Positions 1 to 5,330 of a stretch of 5,330 bases of DNA are shown one piece after another (position 1 is the first letter of the stretch; the number at the start of each line of letters is the position of its first letter). Below the pieces are notes generated by a model. That model saw only the letters and a list, made by a program, of their open reading frames with translations, did not search any database and had not been told where the DNA came from. Source of the stretch: Pseudomonadota bacterium (GTDB lineage: Bacteria > Pseudomonadota > Alphaproteobacteria > Acetobacterales > Acetobacteraceae). The stretch lies in NCBI GenBank assembly GCA_023390705.1, contig JAEWCI010000187.1, forward strand, positions 1-5,330, given 5' to 3'. A program made the position numbers and the translations under genes.

Positions 1-1206
1 AGCATCGCCTGGCTGCTGAACATCCGTGGCGGCGACCTGGAGCACACGCCGCTCGCCCTTGGCTTCGCCCTGCTGCATGCCGATGCGACGGTGGAGTTGT
101 TCCTCGACCCCGCCAAGCTTTCGGCCGGGACGCGCGCGCATCTCGGCAATGCCGTGGTGCCGCGGCCGCGCGATGCGCTGGACGCGGCGCTACGGGCGCT
201 GCGCGGCAAGCGGGTGCGGGTGGACCCGGAAGTGACGCCTGAATGGTTCTCCCGCACCCTGCGGGGCGCCGAGGCGACGGTAACGGAAGGCGAGGACCCC
301 TGCCGCCTGCCGCGCGCCCGCAAGAACCCGGTGGAGCAGGAAGGCGCCCGCGCCGCGCACCGGCGGGATGCCGTGGCGCTGGCCCGCTTCCTCGCCTGGT
401 TCAGCGCCGCCGCGCCCGCCGGCGGGCAGACCGAGATGAGCGCCGCGGCGCGGCTGCTGGAATTCCGCCGTGCCCTGCCGCTCTTCCATGCCGAGAGCTT
501 CCCCGCCATCAGCGGCGCCGGGGAGCACGGCGCGGTGGTGCACTACCGCGCCACGCCGGAAAGCGACCGGCCGATCCGGCCGGACGAGGCCTATCTCATC
601 GATTCCGGCGGCCAGTTCCGCGACGGCACCACGGATGTCACCCGCACGCTCTGGACCGGGCCGGGCGAGCCGCCGTCGCTGCTGCGTGAACGCTACACCC
701 GCGTGCTGCGCGGGCACCTCGCTTTGGCCATGCTGCGCTTCCCGAAGGGGCTGGCCGGGCCGCACCTGGACGCCATCGCGCGGCGGCCCTTGTGGGAAGC
801 GGGGCTGGATTTCGACCACGGCACCGGCCATGGCGTGGGCAGCTTCCTGTCCGTGCATGAAGGGCCGGTGGCCTTCAGCCGGGCGGCGCGGCCGGTGCCG
901 CTGGACGCCGGGATGATCCTCTCCGACGAGCCGGGCTATTACCTCCCGGGCGCCTATGGCATCCGCATCGAGAACTTGCTGCTGGTGCGGGAGGCCGCGC
1001 CGCAGCCCGACCAGGTCAAGCCCTTCCTGGAATTCGAGACGCTGACCCTGGCGCCGTACGAGCGCCGGCTGATCGTGTCGCGGATGCTGAACCAGGCGGA
1101 ACGCGCCTGGGTGGACGCCTATCACGCGCGGGTGCTGGCCGAGGTGGTGCCGCACTGCGACGCCGCCACCGCTGAATGGCTGCGGGCGGCCTGCGCGCCG
1201 CTGTAA
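1..1206 (+). CDS. Aminopeptidase P, long form (M24 metallopeptidase), 5'-truncated by window edge
   Basis: Xaa-Pro aminopeptidase, which removes an N-terminal residue preceding proline; it is expected to be cytosolic and to use two metal ions. The reading frame is open from base 1, so the GTG at 91 is internal and not the start. 401 residues are visible, and comparison with the roughly 600-residue long form suggests about 200 N-terminal residues are missing. Numbering codons from base 1, residues 1 to ~105 belong to the second creatinase-N-like domain (SIAWLLNIRGGD near the edge), ~106-335 to the catalytic pita-bread fold, and ~340-401 to the C-terminal domain typical of eukaryotic-type APP (PFLEFETLTL). 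Metal ligands are D201 (LIDSGG), D212 (TTDVTRT), H277 (GTGHGVG), E310 (SDEPGYY) and E324 (RIENL), with H181 as the likely proton shuttle. Their spacing closely follows human XPNPEP1, unlike the shorter E. coli PepP. It ends in TAA and nothing suggests inactivation. Confidence 0.95.
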   Translation, partial: SIAWLLNIRGGDLEHTPLALGFALLHADATVELFLDPAKLSAGTRAHLGNAVVPRPRDALDAALRALRGKRVRVDPEVTPEWFSRTLRGAEATVTEGEDPCRLPRARKNPVEQEGARAAHRRDAVALARFLAWFSAAAPAGGQTEMSAAARLLEFRRALPLFHAESFPAISGAGEHGAVVHYRATPESDRPIRPDEAYLIDSGGQFRDGTTDVTRTLWTGPGEPPSLLRERYTRVLRGHLALAMLRFPKGLAGPHLDAIARRPLWEAGLDFDHGTGHGVGSFLSVHEGPVAFSRAARPVPLDAGMILSDEPGYYLPGAYGIRIENLLLVREAAPQPDQVKPFLEFETLTLAPYERRLIVSRMLNQAERAWVDAYHARVLAEVVPHCDAATAEWLRAACAPL

Positions 1207-1237
1207 GAAGGAAGGGCTGGCCCGCTCCACGGCCACG

Positions 1238-1276
1238 GCGCCGCCCATGATGCCACGCGGCGCGGAATTCGTGGCA
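1238..1276 (+). repeat. Two overlapping GC-rich inverted repeats downstream of the aminopeptidase gene
   Basis: Two perfect 7-bp stems can form but exclude each other because they share base 1257. The first is GCGCCGC at 1238-1244 with GCGGCGC at 1257-1263. The second is TGCCACG at 1251-1257 with CGTGGCA at 1270-1276. Each encloses a 12-base loop. They lie 32-70 bases after the aminopeptidase stop, where a terminator would be expected. There is no T-run after either stem, so this is not a classic intrinsic terminator. It may assist transcript ending or 3'-end stability, or be chance in GC-rich DNA. Confidence 0.3.
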
Positions 1277-1343
1277 CGATGCTGCTTGTGATGCTGCACA
1301 CGGCATCTGAGCGGTGCTGCTACAAGGGATATTCATACCGATC

Positions 1344-1355
1344 CAGAAATTTCTG
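1344..1355. promoter_or_regulatory. 12-bp perfect palindrome, possible operator
   Basis: CAGAAATTTCTG is a perfect 12-bp palindrome in the AT-rich part of the intergenic region. It lies about 100 bases upstream of the ATG of the 242-residue gene and about 33 bases upstream of the candidate -35 element. The position suits a dimeric regulator site. A 6-bp half-site palindrome occurs by chance about once per 4 kb, so the support is weak. Confidence 0.22.
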
Positions 1356-1387
1356 CTTCCGATTGATAGCTCCGGCCTCCTCGGTTT

Positions 1388-1416
1388 TTGAGGTACTGCA
1401 CCGCACCTACTATTCT
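1388..1416 (+). promoter_or_regulatory. Candidate sigma-70-type promoter for the 242-residue gene
   Basis: TTGAGG (1388-1393, 4/6 to TTGACA) and TATTCT (1411-1416, 4/6 to TATAAT) are separated by 17 bases, the optimal spacing. They stand 39 bases upstream of the ATG in the AT-rich segment that precedes the gene. A CATAAT at 1428-1433 matches a -10 element better (5/6) but has no fitting -35 element. Initiation from this region is plausible, but the exact site cannot be fixed by eye. Confidence 0.3.
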
Positions 1417-1444
1417 TAATATGCCGTCATAATTTCGCTGGCGC

Positions 1445-1450
1445 AGGAAG
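1445..1450 (+). promoter_or_regulatory. Shine-Dalgarno site of the 242-residue gene
   Basis: AGGAAG at 1445-1450, with its AGGA core ending 6 bases before the ATG at 1455, is a good Shine-Dalgarno sequence at normal spacing. It fixes the start so that the protein begins MCNAW, placing the first conserved-looking cysteine at position 2. Confidence 0.65.
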
Positions 1451-1454
1451 CACC

Positions 1455-2183
1455 ATGTGCAACGCATGGAACCATTATCCCGATTGCAACTGTGGTTTTG
1501 GTGGGTGGACGGGGTATTGGATTTCTCCAACAGGCGCACGCAGAAGATATTGTGAATATATAGAATGGGCTCCAAAGAGATCTTTCGAGTTTTCAGCGGG
1601 GCAAAAATACAGCTTTGAAAGCTTTCTGAATCCGAATGCGAACTGCCCTGTCTGCGGCGCTCCGGTTTTCTTTTATCAATCTCCCTATGGAGGGCGTGTT
1701 TTCTTCGATGAGCTGGGGCCACCTTGGCCTAAGCATCCGTGCATGGATTTGACGAGGCGCCCTGGTAAGGGCACAGCGCTGACAAGATTCAGGCGCGGCA
1801 GTAAGCGTATAAATCCACCAGAATGGCAGAAGTCTGGATGGGAGCCTTTGAGTAGCGTCTTCATAAGAAAACAGAAAGGCAAATTCAATCTATTGCTTAC
1901 TGGATATGGATTAACCTCAAAAAGAAAAATTTCAATCGGAATCAGGATTTCGTCAGAAATAACCGCAAAAGCACCAATTCTTGTGAAGCCAGTTCTGGGA
2001 TGCCTTGCATTGCTTCGTGTTTCATTCGTAATACCCGGTGATTCGGGTCTCGAGGGCGATGTGGGATGCGTAACTGGCTATAAACACCATTTCTTATTAT
2101 CAATGTCCCGGGCGGACCGAAAGCGATACCTGAACATCCAGAAGATTATGCGATCTAATGCATTTCTGCGAGGGAGGCTCTGA
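1455..2183 (+). CDS. Uncharacterised 242-residue protein with two Cys/His (putative zinc-binding) clusters; foreign-looking
   Basis: I cannot assign a named family or function. The frame is intact from ATG to TGA with a good Shine-Dalgarno. Two clusters look metal-binding. The N-terminal one is C2, H7, C11 and C13, within CNAWNHYPDCNCGFGG. The second is the knuckle C64-x2-C67 (NPNANCPVCG), then a motif-dense stretch (VFFYQSPYGGRVFFDELG) ending in GPPWPKHPC, which supplies H94 and C96. Residues ~101-165 are very basic and ~140-220 look beta-strand rich. No signal peptide or convincing membrane helix is seen. By count the protein has 37 Lys/Arg against 15 Asp/Glu, so nucleic-acid binding is possible but unproven. 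GC is about 47%, against 70-75% in sampled flanking lines. Codons such as AGA (R30, R31, R157), ATA (I36) and TTA (L153, L214, L215) are atypical of the flanks, indicating horizontal acquisition. It is convergent with ligA. It is certainly gene-like, but its role is open. Confidence 0.85.
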   Translation: MCNAWNHYPDCNCGFGGWTGYWISPTGARRRYCEYIEWAPKRSFEFSAGQKYSFESFLNPNANCPVCGAPVFFYQSPYGGRVFFDELGPPWPKHPCMDLTRRPGKGTALTRFRRGSKRINPPEWQKSGWEPLSSVFIRKQKGKFNLLLTGYGLTSKRKISIGIRISSEITAKAPILVKPVLGCLALLRVSFVIPGDSGLEGDVGCVTGYKHHFLLSMSRADRKRYLNIQKIMRSNAFLRGRL

Positions 2184-2194
2184 CGTCCAGCCAA

Positions 2195-4279
2195 TTACAT
2201 ACCAGCCATCTCCCGCCACTCGGCCTCGGTCAGCGTCCGCACGCCCAGTTCCGCGGCCTTGGCCGCCTTGCTGCCGGCGTCGGCGCCGATCACGACGAAA
2301 TCCGTCTTCTTCGAGACGCTCTTGGTCACCTTGGCGCCCAGGCGTTCGGCGCGGGCCTCGGCCTCCGGCCGCGTCATCGTCTCTAGCGTGCCGGTGAAGA
2401 CCAGGGTCTTGCCGGCGAAGGGGCTGTCCGCGTCGCCAGCGGCAGCGACTTCCTGCGGCGTCACCTGCCGCGCCAGATCATCCAGCGCCGCCAGGTTGCG
2501 CGGCTCGGCGAAGAACTCCACCAGCTCCTGCGCGATGGCGGGGCCGATGCCCTGGATGCTGCCCAGCTCCTCCCGCGCCTCGCTGCCGATGACGCGCGCC
2601 GCGATCATCCTCTCCCGCCATTCCGGCAGGGAGTGATAGTGGCGCGCCAGCAGCTTGGCATTCGCCTCGCCGATGCGGCGGATGCCGAGGGCGAAGATGA
2701 AGCGGTCGAAGGGCGGGTTGCGCCGGGCCTCGATGGCGCGGATCAGGTTGCGCACGCTGGTCTCGCCCCAGCCCTCGCGCTCGCGCAATTCGGCGGCATG
2801 CTCCGGCAGGCGGAAGATGTCGGCCGGGCTGCGCAGCCAGCCGAGCTCGAACAGCTCCTGGATGCGTTCCTCGCCCAGCCCCTCGATATCCATGGTGTTG
2901 CGGGCGACGAAATGCTTCAGCCGCTCCACCGTCTGCGCGGCGCAGGTGAGGCCGCCGGTGCAGCGGCGCACCACCTCGCCTTCCGGCCGCACGGCATGGC
3001 TGCCGCAGACCGGGCAGAGTGTGGGGAATTCGAAGGGCCGGCTGTCCGCCGGGCGCTTCTCCGCCACCACGGCGACGATCTGCGGGATGACGTCCCCGGC
3101 GCGCTGCAGCACCACCGTGTCGCCGGGGCGCACGTCCTTGCGGGCGATCTCGTCCTCGTTGTGCAGGGTCGCGTGCTGCACGATGACGCCGCCGACATTC
3201 ACCGGCTCCATCACCGCCCGCGGCGTCAGCGCGCCGGTGCGTCCGACCTGGATCTCGATGCGCAGCAGCCGCGTCATCGCCTGCTCGGCGGGGAATTTCC
3301 AGGCGATGGCCCAGCGCGGCGCGCGGCCGACGAAGCCGAGGCGGGCCTGCCAGTCCAGCCGGTCCAGCTTGTACACCACGCCGTCTATGTCATAGGCGAG
3401 CCCGGCGCGTTCCGCCGCCATCTCCGCCTGGAAGGCGGTGGCATCGGCCTCGGTCTCCAGCCGGCGGGAAAAGGGGTTCACGGCAAAACCCCAGTCGCGC
3501 AGCAGGCGCAGCCAGTTCCAGTGGGTTTCCACCGGCACCTCGCTGGCCGCGCCCATGGCATAGGCGAAGAGCTTGAGCGGCCGCTGCGCGGTGATCTTCG
3601 GGTCGAGCTGGCGCAGCGAGCCGGCGGCGAAATTGCGCGGATTGGCGAAGACCTTGCGCCCGGCCTCGCCTTCCTTCGCATTGAAGGCGAGGAAATCCGC
3701 CTTCTCGCAGAATACCTCGCCGCGGATCTCGATGCGCGCCGGTGCCTTGCCCTTCAAGCGCAGCGGCAGGTCGCGCAGCGTCCTCAGATTGGCGGTGATG
3801 TCCTCGCCTTCCGTCCCGTCGCCGCGCGTGGCGCCGCGGACGAAGCGGCCATCCTCGTAGAGCAGGTTCACCGAAAGCCCGTCTATCTTCGGCTCGCCAA
3901 CGAAGTGCAGAACGTCGTCCTTCAGCCCGAGGAAGCGGCGGATGCGGGCGCAGAATTCGTGGAAATCCTCCGGCGCGAAGGCGTTGTCGAGCGAGAGCAT
4001 CGGCACGCCGTGCCGGACCTTGGAAAAGCCCTCGGCGGCGGCGGCGCCGACCCGGCGGCTCGGGCTGTCCTCGCGGATCAGTTCGGGGAAGCGGGCCTCG
4101 ATGGCGCGGTTGCGGCGGACCAGCGCATCGTAATCAGCGTCGCTGATCTCCGGCGCGTCGCGTTCGTGATAGGCGCGGTCATGGTGCGCGATCTCGGCGG
4201 CCAGCCGCGCCAGTTCGGCGGCGGCCTCCGCCTCGGTCAGCGCCTCGGGCGGCTGGCTGCGCAGGGTGGTCGTGCTCAT
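2195..4279 (-). CDS. ligA: NAD+-dependent DNA ligase LigA
   Basis: Seals nicks in duplex DNA using NAD+, joining Okazaki fragments and completing repair. The protein is complete at 694 residues (E. coli 671). Domain Ia, which binds NMN, holds Y37, H38, D47, Y50 and D51 (AYHERDAPEISDADYD). The adenylation domain has nucleophile K131 in EPKIDG, then RGDG (152-155), RGEVF (186-190) and DGVVYKLD (299-306). An OB-fold follows at about 335-410 (VGRTGALTPRA). The Cys4 zinc finger is C422, C425, C440 and C446, with the same spacing as E. coli. Helix-hairpin-helix repeats span about 460-600 and a BRCT domain about 616-694 (GKTLVFTGTLE). The ATG overlaps the stop of the upstream acetyltransferase gene as ATGA, and a GAGG 7 bases upstream (4287-4290) lies inside that gene, so translation is probably coupled. 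All catalytic motifs are present. Its stop lies 11 bases from that of the convergent foreign gene, with no terminator seen between them. Confidence 0.98.
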   Translation of the reverse strand: MSTTTLRSQPPEALTEAEAAAELARLAAEIAHHDRAYHERDAPEISDADYDALVRRNRAIEARFPELIREDSPSRRVGAAAAEGFSKVRHGVPMLSLDNAFAPEDFHEFCARIRRFLGLKDDVLHFVGEPKIDGLSVNLLYEDGRFVRGATRGDGTEGEDITANLRTLRDLPLRLKGKAPARIEIRGEVFCEKADFLAFNAKEGEAGRKVFANPRNFAAGSLRQLDPKITAQRPLKLFAYAMGAASEVPVETHWNWLRLLRDWGFAVNPFSRRLETEADATAFQAEMAAERAGLAYDIDGVVYKLDRLDWQARLGFVGRAPRWAIAWKFPAEQAMTRLLRIEIQVGRTGALTPRAVMEPVNVGGVIVQHATLHNEDEIARKDVRPGDTVVLQRAGDVIPQIVAVVAEKRPADSRPFEFPTLCPVCGSHAVRPEGEVVRRCTGGLTCAAQTVERLKHFVARNTMDIEGLGEERIQELFELGWLRSPADIFRLPEHAAELREREGWGETSVRNLIRAIEARRNPPFDRFIFALGIRRIGEANAKLLARHYHSLPEWRERMIAARVIGSEAREELGSIQGIGPAIAQELVEFFAEPRNLAALDDLARQVTPQEVAAAGDADSPFAGKTLVFTGTLETMTRPEAEARAERLGAKVTKSVSKKTDFVVIGADAGSKAAKAAELGVRTLTEAEWREMAGM

Positions 4280-4746
4280 GCTCCGGCCTCATCCGCAAGG
4301 TGCCGGAAGGCACTGCCGGCCAGCAGGAAATCGGTCACCTCCGCCATCTCCGCCCCAAGCGTCGCGTGGAAGGCGTGGGCCAGGCTGTCCCCGGCATCGG
4401 CGTTCCACCACAGGAAATGCCCGCCCTCGCGCCGCGCCGCGGCGGCGACGGCGGCAACCAGGGACCGCCCGGTGCCATGCCGGCGCGCCTCAGGCCGGAC
4501 ATAGAGGTCGTTGACGAAGAGGCCCCAGCGGCTATGCCCGCTGTCGTAGCAGGCATGCGCCGTGGCGAAGCCCAGCGGCCCGCTCCCCGGATCGGCCAGC
4601 AGGACCAGGCAACGCGGATCGGCGATGAGGTCGCGCGCGACGCTCTCCGGCGTGATGCGCTCCGGATGCAGGCTGGGCTCGTCATTCAGTGCCCGCAGCA
4701 TCGCCGCCAGCGCGGCGGCATCCGCCGGCACCGCCGGCCGGATCAC
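4276..4746 (-). CDS. GNAT-family N-acetyltransferase between recN and ligA
   Basis: A 156-residue single-domain GNAT protein expected to transfer an acetyl group from acetyl-CoA to an amine; the substrate cannot be read from sequence. The N-terminal strand and helix (IRPAVPADAAALAAML, residues 2-17) open the fold. Strand 4 and the acetyl-CoA pyrophosphate loop lie at 77-93, with R88-x-x-G91-x-G93 matching the Q/R-x-x-G-x-G/A signature. Near the C terminus, AFHATLGAE (125-133) aligns with the usual FYxxxGF element, but His127 stands where many GNATs have the general-acid Tyr. The start is GTG, overlapping the recN stop as GTGA, and no strong Shine-Dalgarno is seen, so it probably depends on reinitiation from recN. 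The stop overlaps the ligA start as ATGA. Membership of the superfamily is secure; protein or small-molecule acetylation is equally possible. Confidence 0.9.
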   Translation of the reverse strand: MIRPAVPADAAALAAMLRALNDEPSLHPERITPESVARDLIADPRCLVLLADPGSGPLGFATAHACYDSGHSRWGLFVNDLYVRPEARRHGTGRSLVAAVAAAARREGGHFLWWNADAGDSLAHAFHATLGAEMAEVTDFLLAGSAFRHLADEAGA

Positions 4747-5330
4747 AGCAGCCCGCCCGTCAACAGGCTGTCCGCCGCCGCCCGCGCCGCGTCCGTCACG
4801 CGCTCGCCGGCCAGCATGCGGGCCAGCTCCTCCCGCCGCTCGCGCTTGTCCAGCGGTTCCACCACGGTGTTGGCGCGGCCGCCCTTCACCTGCTTGGCCA
4901 CGCGCAGATGCGCGGCGCCGCGCGCCGCCACCTGCGGGCTGTGCGTGACCACCAGCACCTGCAACCGCTCCGCCACCCGTTCCAGCCTTTCCCCCACCGC
5001 CGCCGCGGTGGCGCCGCCGATGCCGGCATCCACCTCGTCGAAGATCAGCGTCGGCACCGGGGAGCCGCGCGCCAGCACCACCTTCAGCGCCAGCATCAGG
5101 CGCGAAAGCTCGCCGCCCGAGGCGATCCTGTCCAACTGGCCCGGCGTCTGGCCGGGGTTGGTGGCGACCAGGAAGGTCACGCGGTCCTGGCCCTCCGGCC
5201 CCCAGCCCGATTCCTCCTTCGGCGCCACCTCCACCACCAGCCGGGCACGGTCCAGCTTCAGCGGCGGCAATTCCTGCGCCAGCGCCTTCTCCAGCCGCGC
5301 CGCCGCTTCCCGCCGGGCGGCGGTGAGCGC
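4743..5330 (-). CDS. recN: DNA repair protein RecN, C-terminal part (cut by right window edge)
   Basis: RecN is an SMC-like ATPase acting early in double-strand-break repair, bringing DNA ends together with RecA. 195 C-terminal residues are visible. The frame stays open to the last base of the window (ALTAARREAAARLEKALAQ, the end of the coiled coil), so the TTG at 5270 is internal. Against a usual length near 555, about 360 residues, including Walker A, lie outside. Seen here are the ABC signature IASGGELSRLMLALK (encoded near 5082-5126), Walker B with D-loop TLIFDEVDAGIGG, and the H-loop VTHSPQVAA. The combination of this signature with the DEVDAGIGG form identifies RecN rather than SMC or RecF. 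It ends in TGA overlapping the acetyltransferase GTG. A recN-ligA neighbourhood is common in alphaproteobacteria. In many bacteria recN is DNA-damage induced, but any promoter is outside this window. Confidence 0.96.
   Translation of the reverse strand, partial: ALTAARREAAARLEKALAQELPPLKLDRARLVVEVAPKEESGWGPEGQDRVTFLVATNPGQTPGQLDRIASGGELSRLMLALKVVLARGSPVPTLIFDEVDAGIGGATAAAVGERLERVAERLQVLVVTHSPQVAARGAAHLRVAKQVKGGRANTVVEPLDKRERREELARMLAGERVTDAARAAADSLLTGGLL

Noticed and set aside
1272..1286. Sigma-54-like sequence TGGCACG followed by TGCT
   Set aside because: The -24 half is perfect, but the GG-to-GC distance is one base short of the strict 10, and sigma-54 promoters tolerate spacing changes poorly. 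No enhancer-binding protein gene is nearby.
1278..1297. Direct repeat GATGCTGC at 1278-1285 and 1290-1297
   Set aside because: Two 8-base copies only, with no further units; too short to support a repeat array, CRISPR or integration site.
190..1299. A 369-codon open frame on the minus strand opposite the aminopeptidase gene
   Set aside because: It mirrors the codon bias of the verified aminopeptidase; its translation is rich in Arg, Gly, Pro and His, with no family features.
1376..1393. Short stem CCTC/GAGG around a loop with five T residues
   Set aside because: The stem is only 4 bp and the T residues are in the loop rather than after the stem, so it is not an intrinsic terminator; it also overlaps the candidate -35 element.
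1333..1722. A 129-codon minus-strand frame overlapping the start of the 242-residue gene
   Set aside because: It is somewhat more notable because the DNA is AT-richer here, but it lies across the promoter and the conserved-looking Cys motifs of the plus-strand gene and its translation shows no motif pattern. The plus-strand gene has the better ribosome site and protein.
2633..4504. A 623-codon open frame on the plus strand, antisense to ligA and the acetyltransferase gene
   Set aside because: It is antisense to a complete, motif-verified ligA; long stop-free opposite frames are routine at 70-75% GC. Its translation is low-complexity Ala/Gly/Arg/Leu-rich with no recognisable domain.
5268..5270. 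TTG as a possible start of a short recN-like protein
   Set aside because: The frame continues upstream to the window edge with sequence typical of the RecN coiled coil, so the TTG is an internal Leu codon.

Overview
The window looks like a chromosomal segment of a high-GC alphaproteobacterium, probably an Acetobacteraceae/Roseomonas-type member of the Rhodospirillales. This is inferred from about 70-75% GC in the sampled housekeeping stretches, the recN...ligA order on one strand, and the style of the LigA and aminopeptidase P proteins. No taxonomic search was possible.

Layout. (1) 1-1206, plus strand: the 3' two-thirds of a long-form (XPNPEP1-like) aminopeptidase P gene, cut by the left edge, with all five metal ligands present. 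(2) 1207-1454: a 248-base intergenic stretch. It begins GC-rich, with two overlapping GC-rich inverted repeats, then turns AT-rich, with a 12-bp perfect palindrome, a weak sigma-70-like promoter and a clear Shine-Dalgarno. (3) 1455-2183, plus strand: an intact 242-residue gene of unknown function. Its GC is about 47% (about 33% in one 120-base stretch), it uses codons rare in such genomes, and it carries two Cys/His clusters that look metal-binding. (4) 2195-4279, minus strand: complete ligA, the NAD+-dependent DNA ligase. (5) 4276-4746, minus: a GNAT acetyltransferase. (6) 4743-5330, minus: the C-terminal part of recN, cut by the right edge.

recN, the GNAT gene and ligA form one tight minus-strand transcription unit. 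Each junction is a 4-nt stop/start overlap (GTGA, then ATGA), which suggests translational coupling of a double-strand-break repair SMC-like ATPase, an acetyltransferase and the replicative ligase. The 242-residue gene sits as a foreign-looking single-gene island between two core genes and runs tail-to-tail into ligA with only 11 bases between the stop codons. It is the one element here that known families do not explain, and the best candidate for something undescribed.
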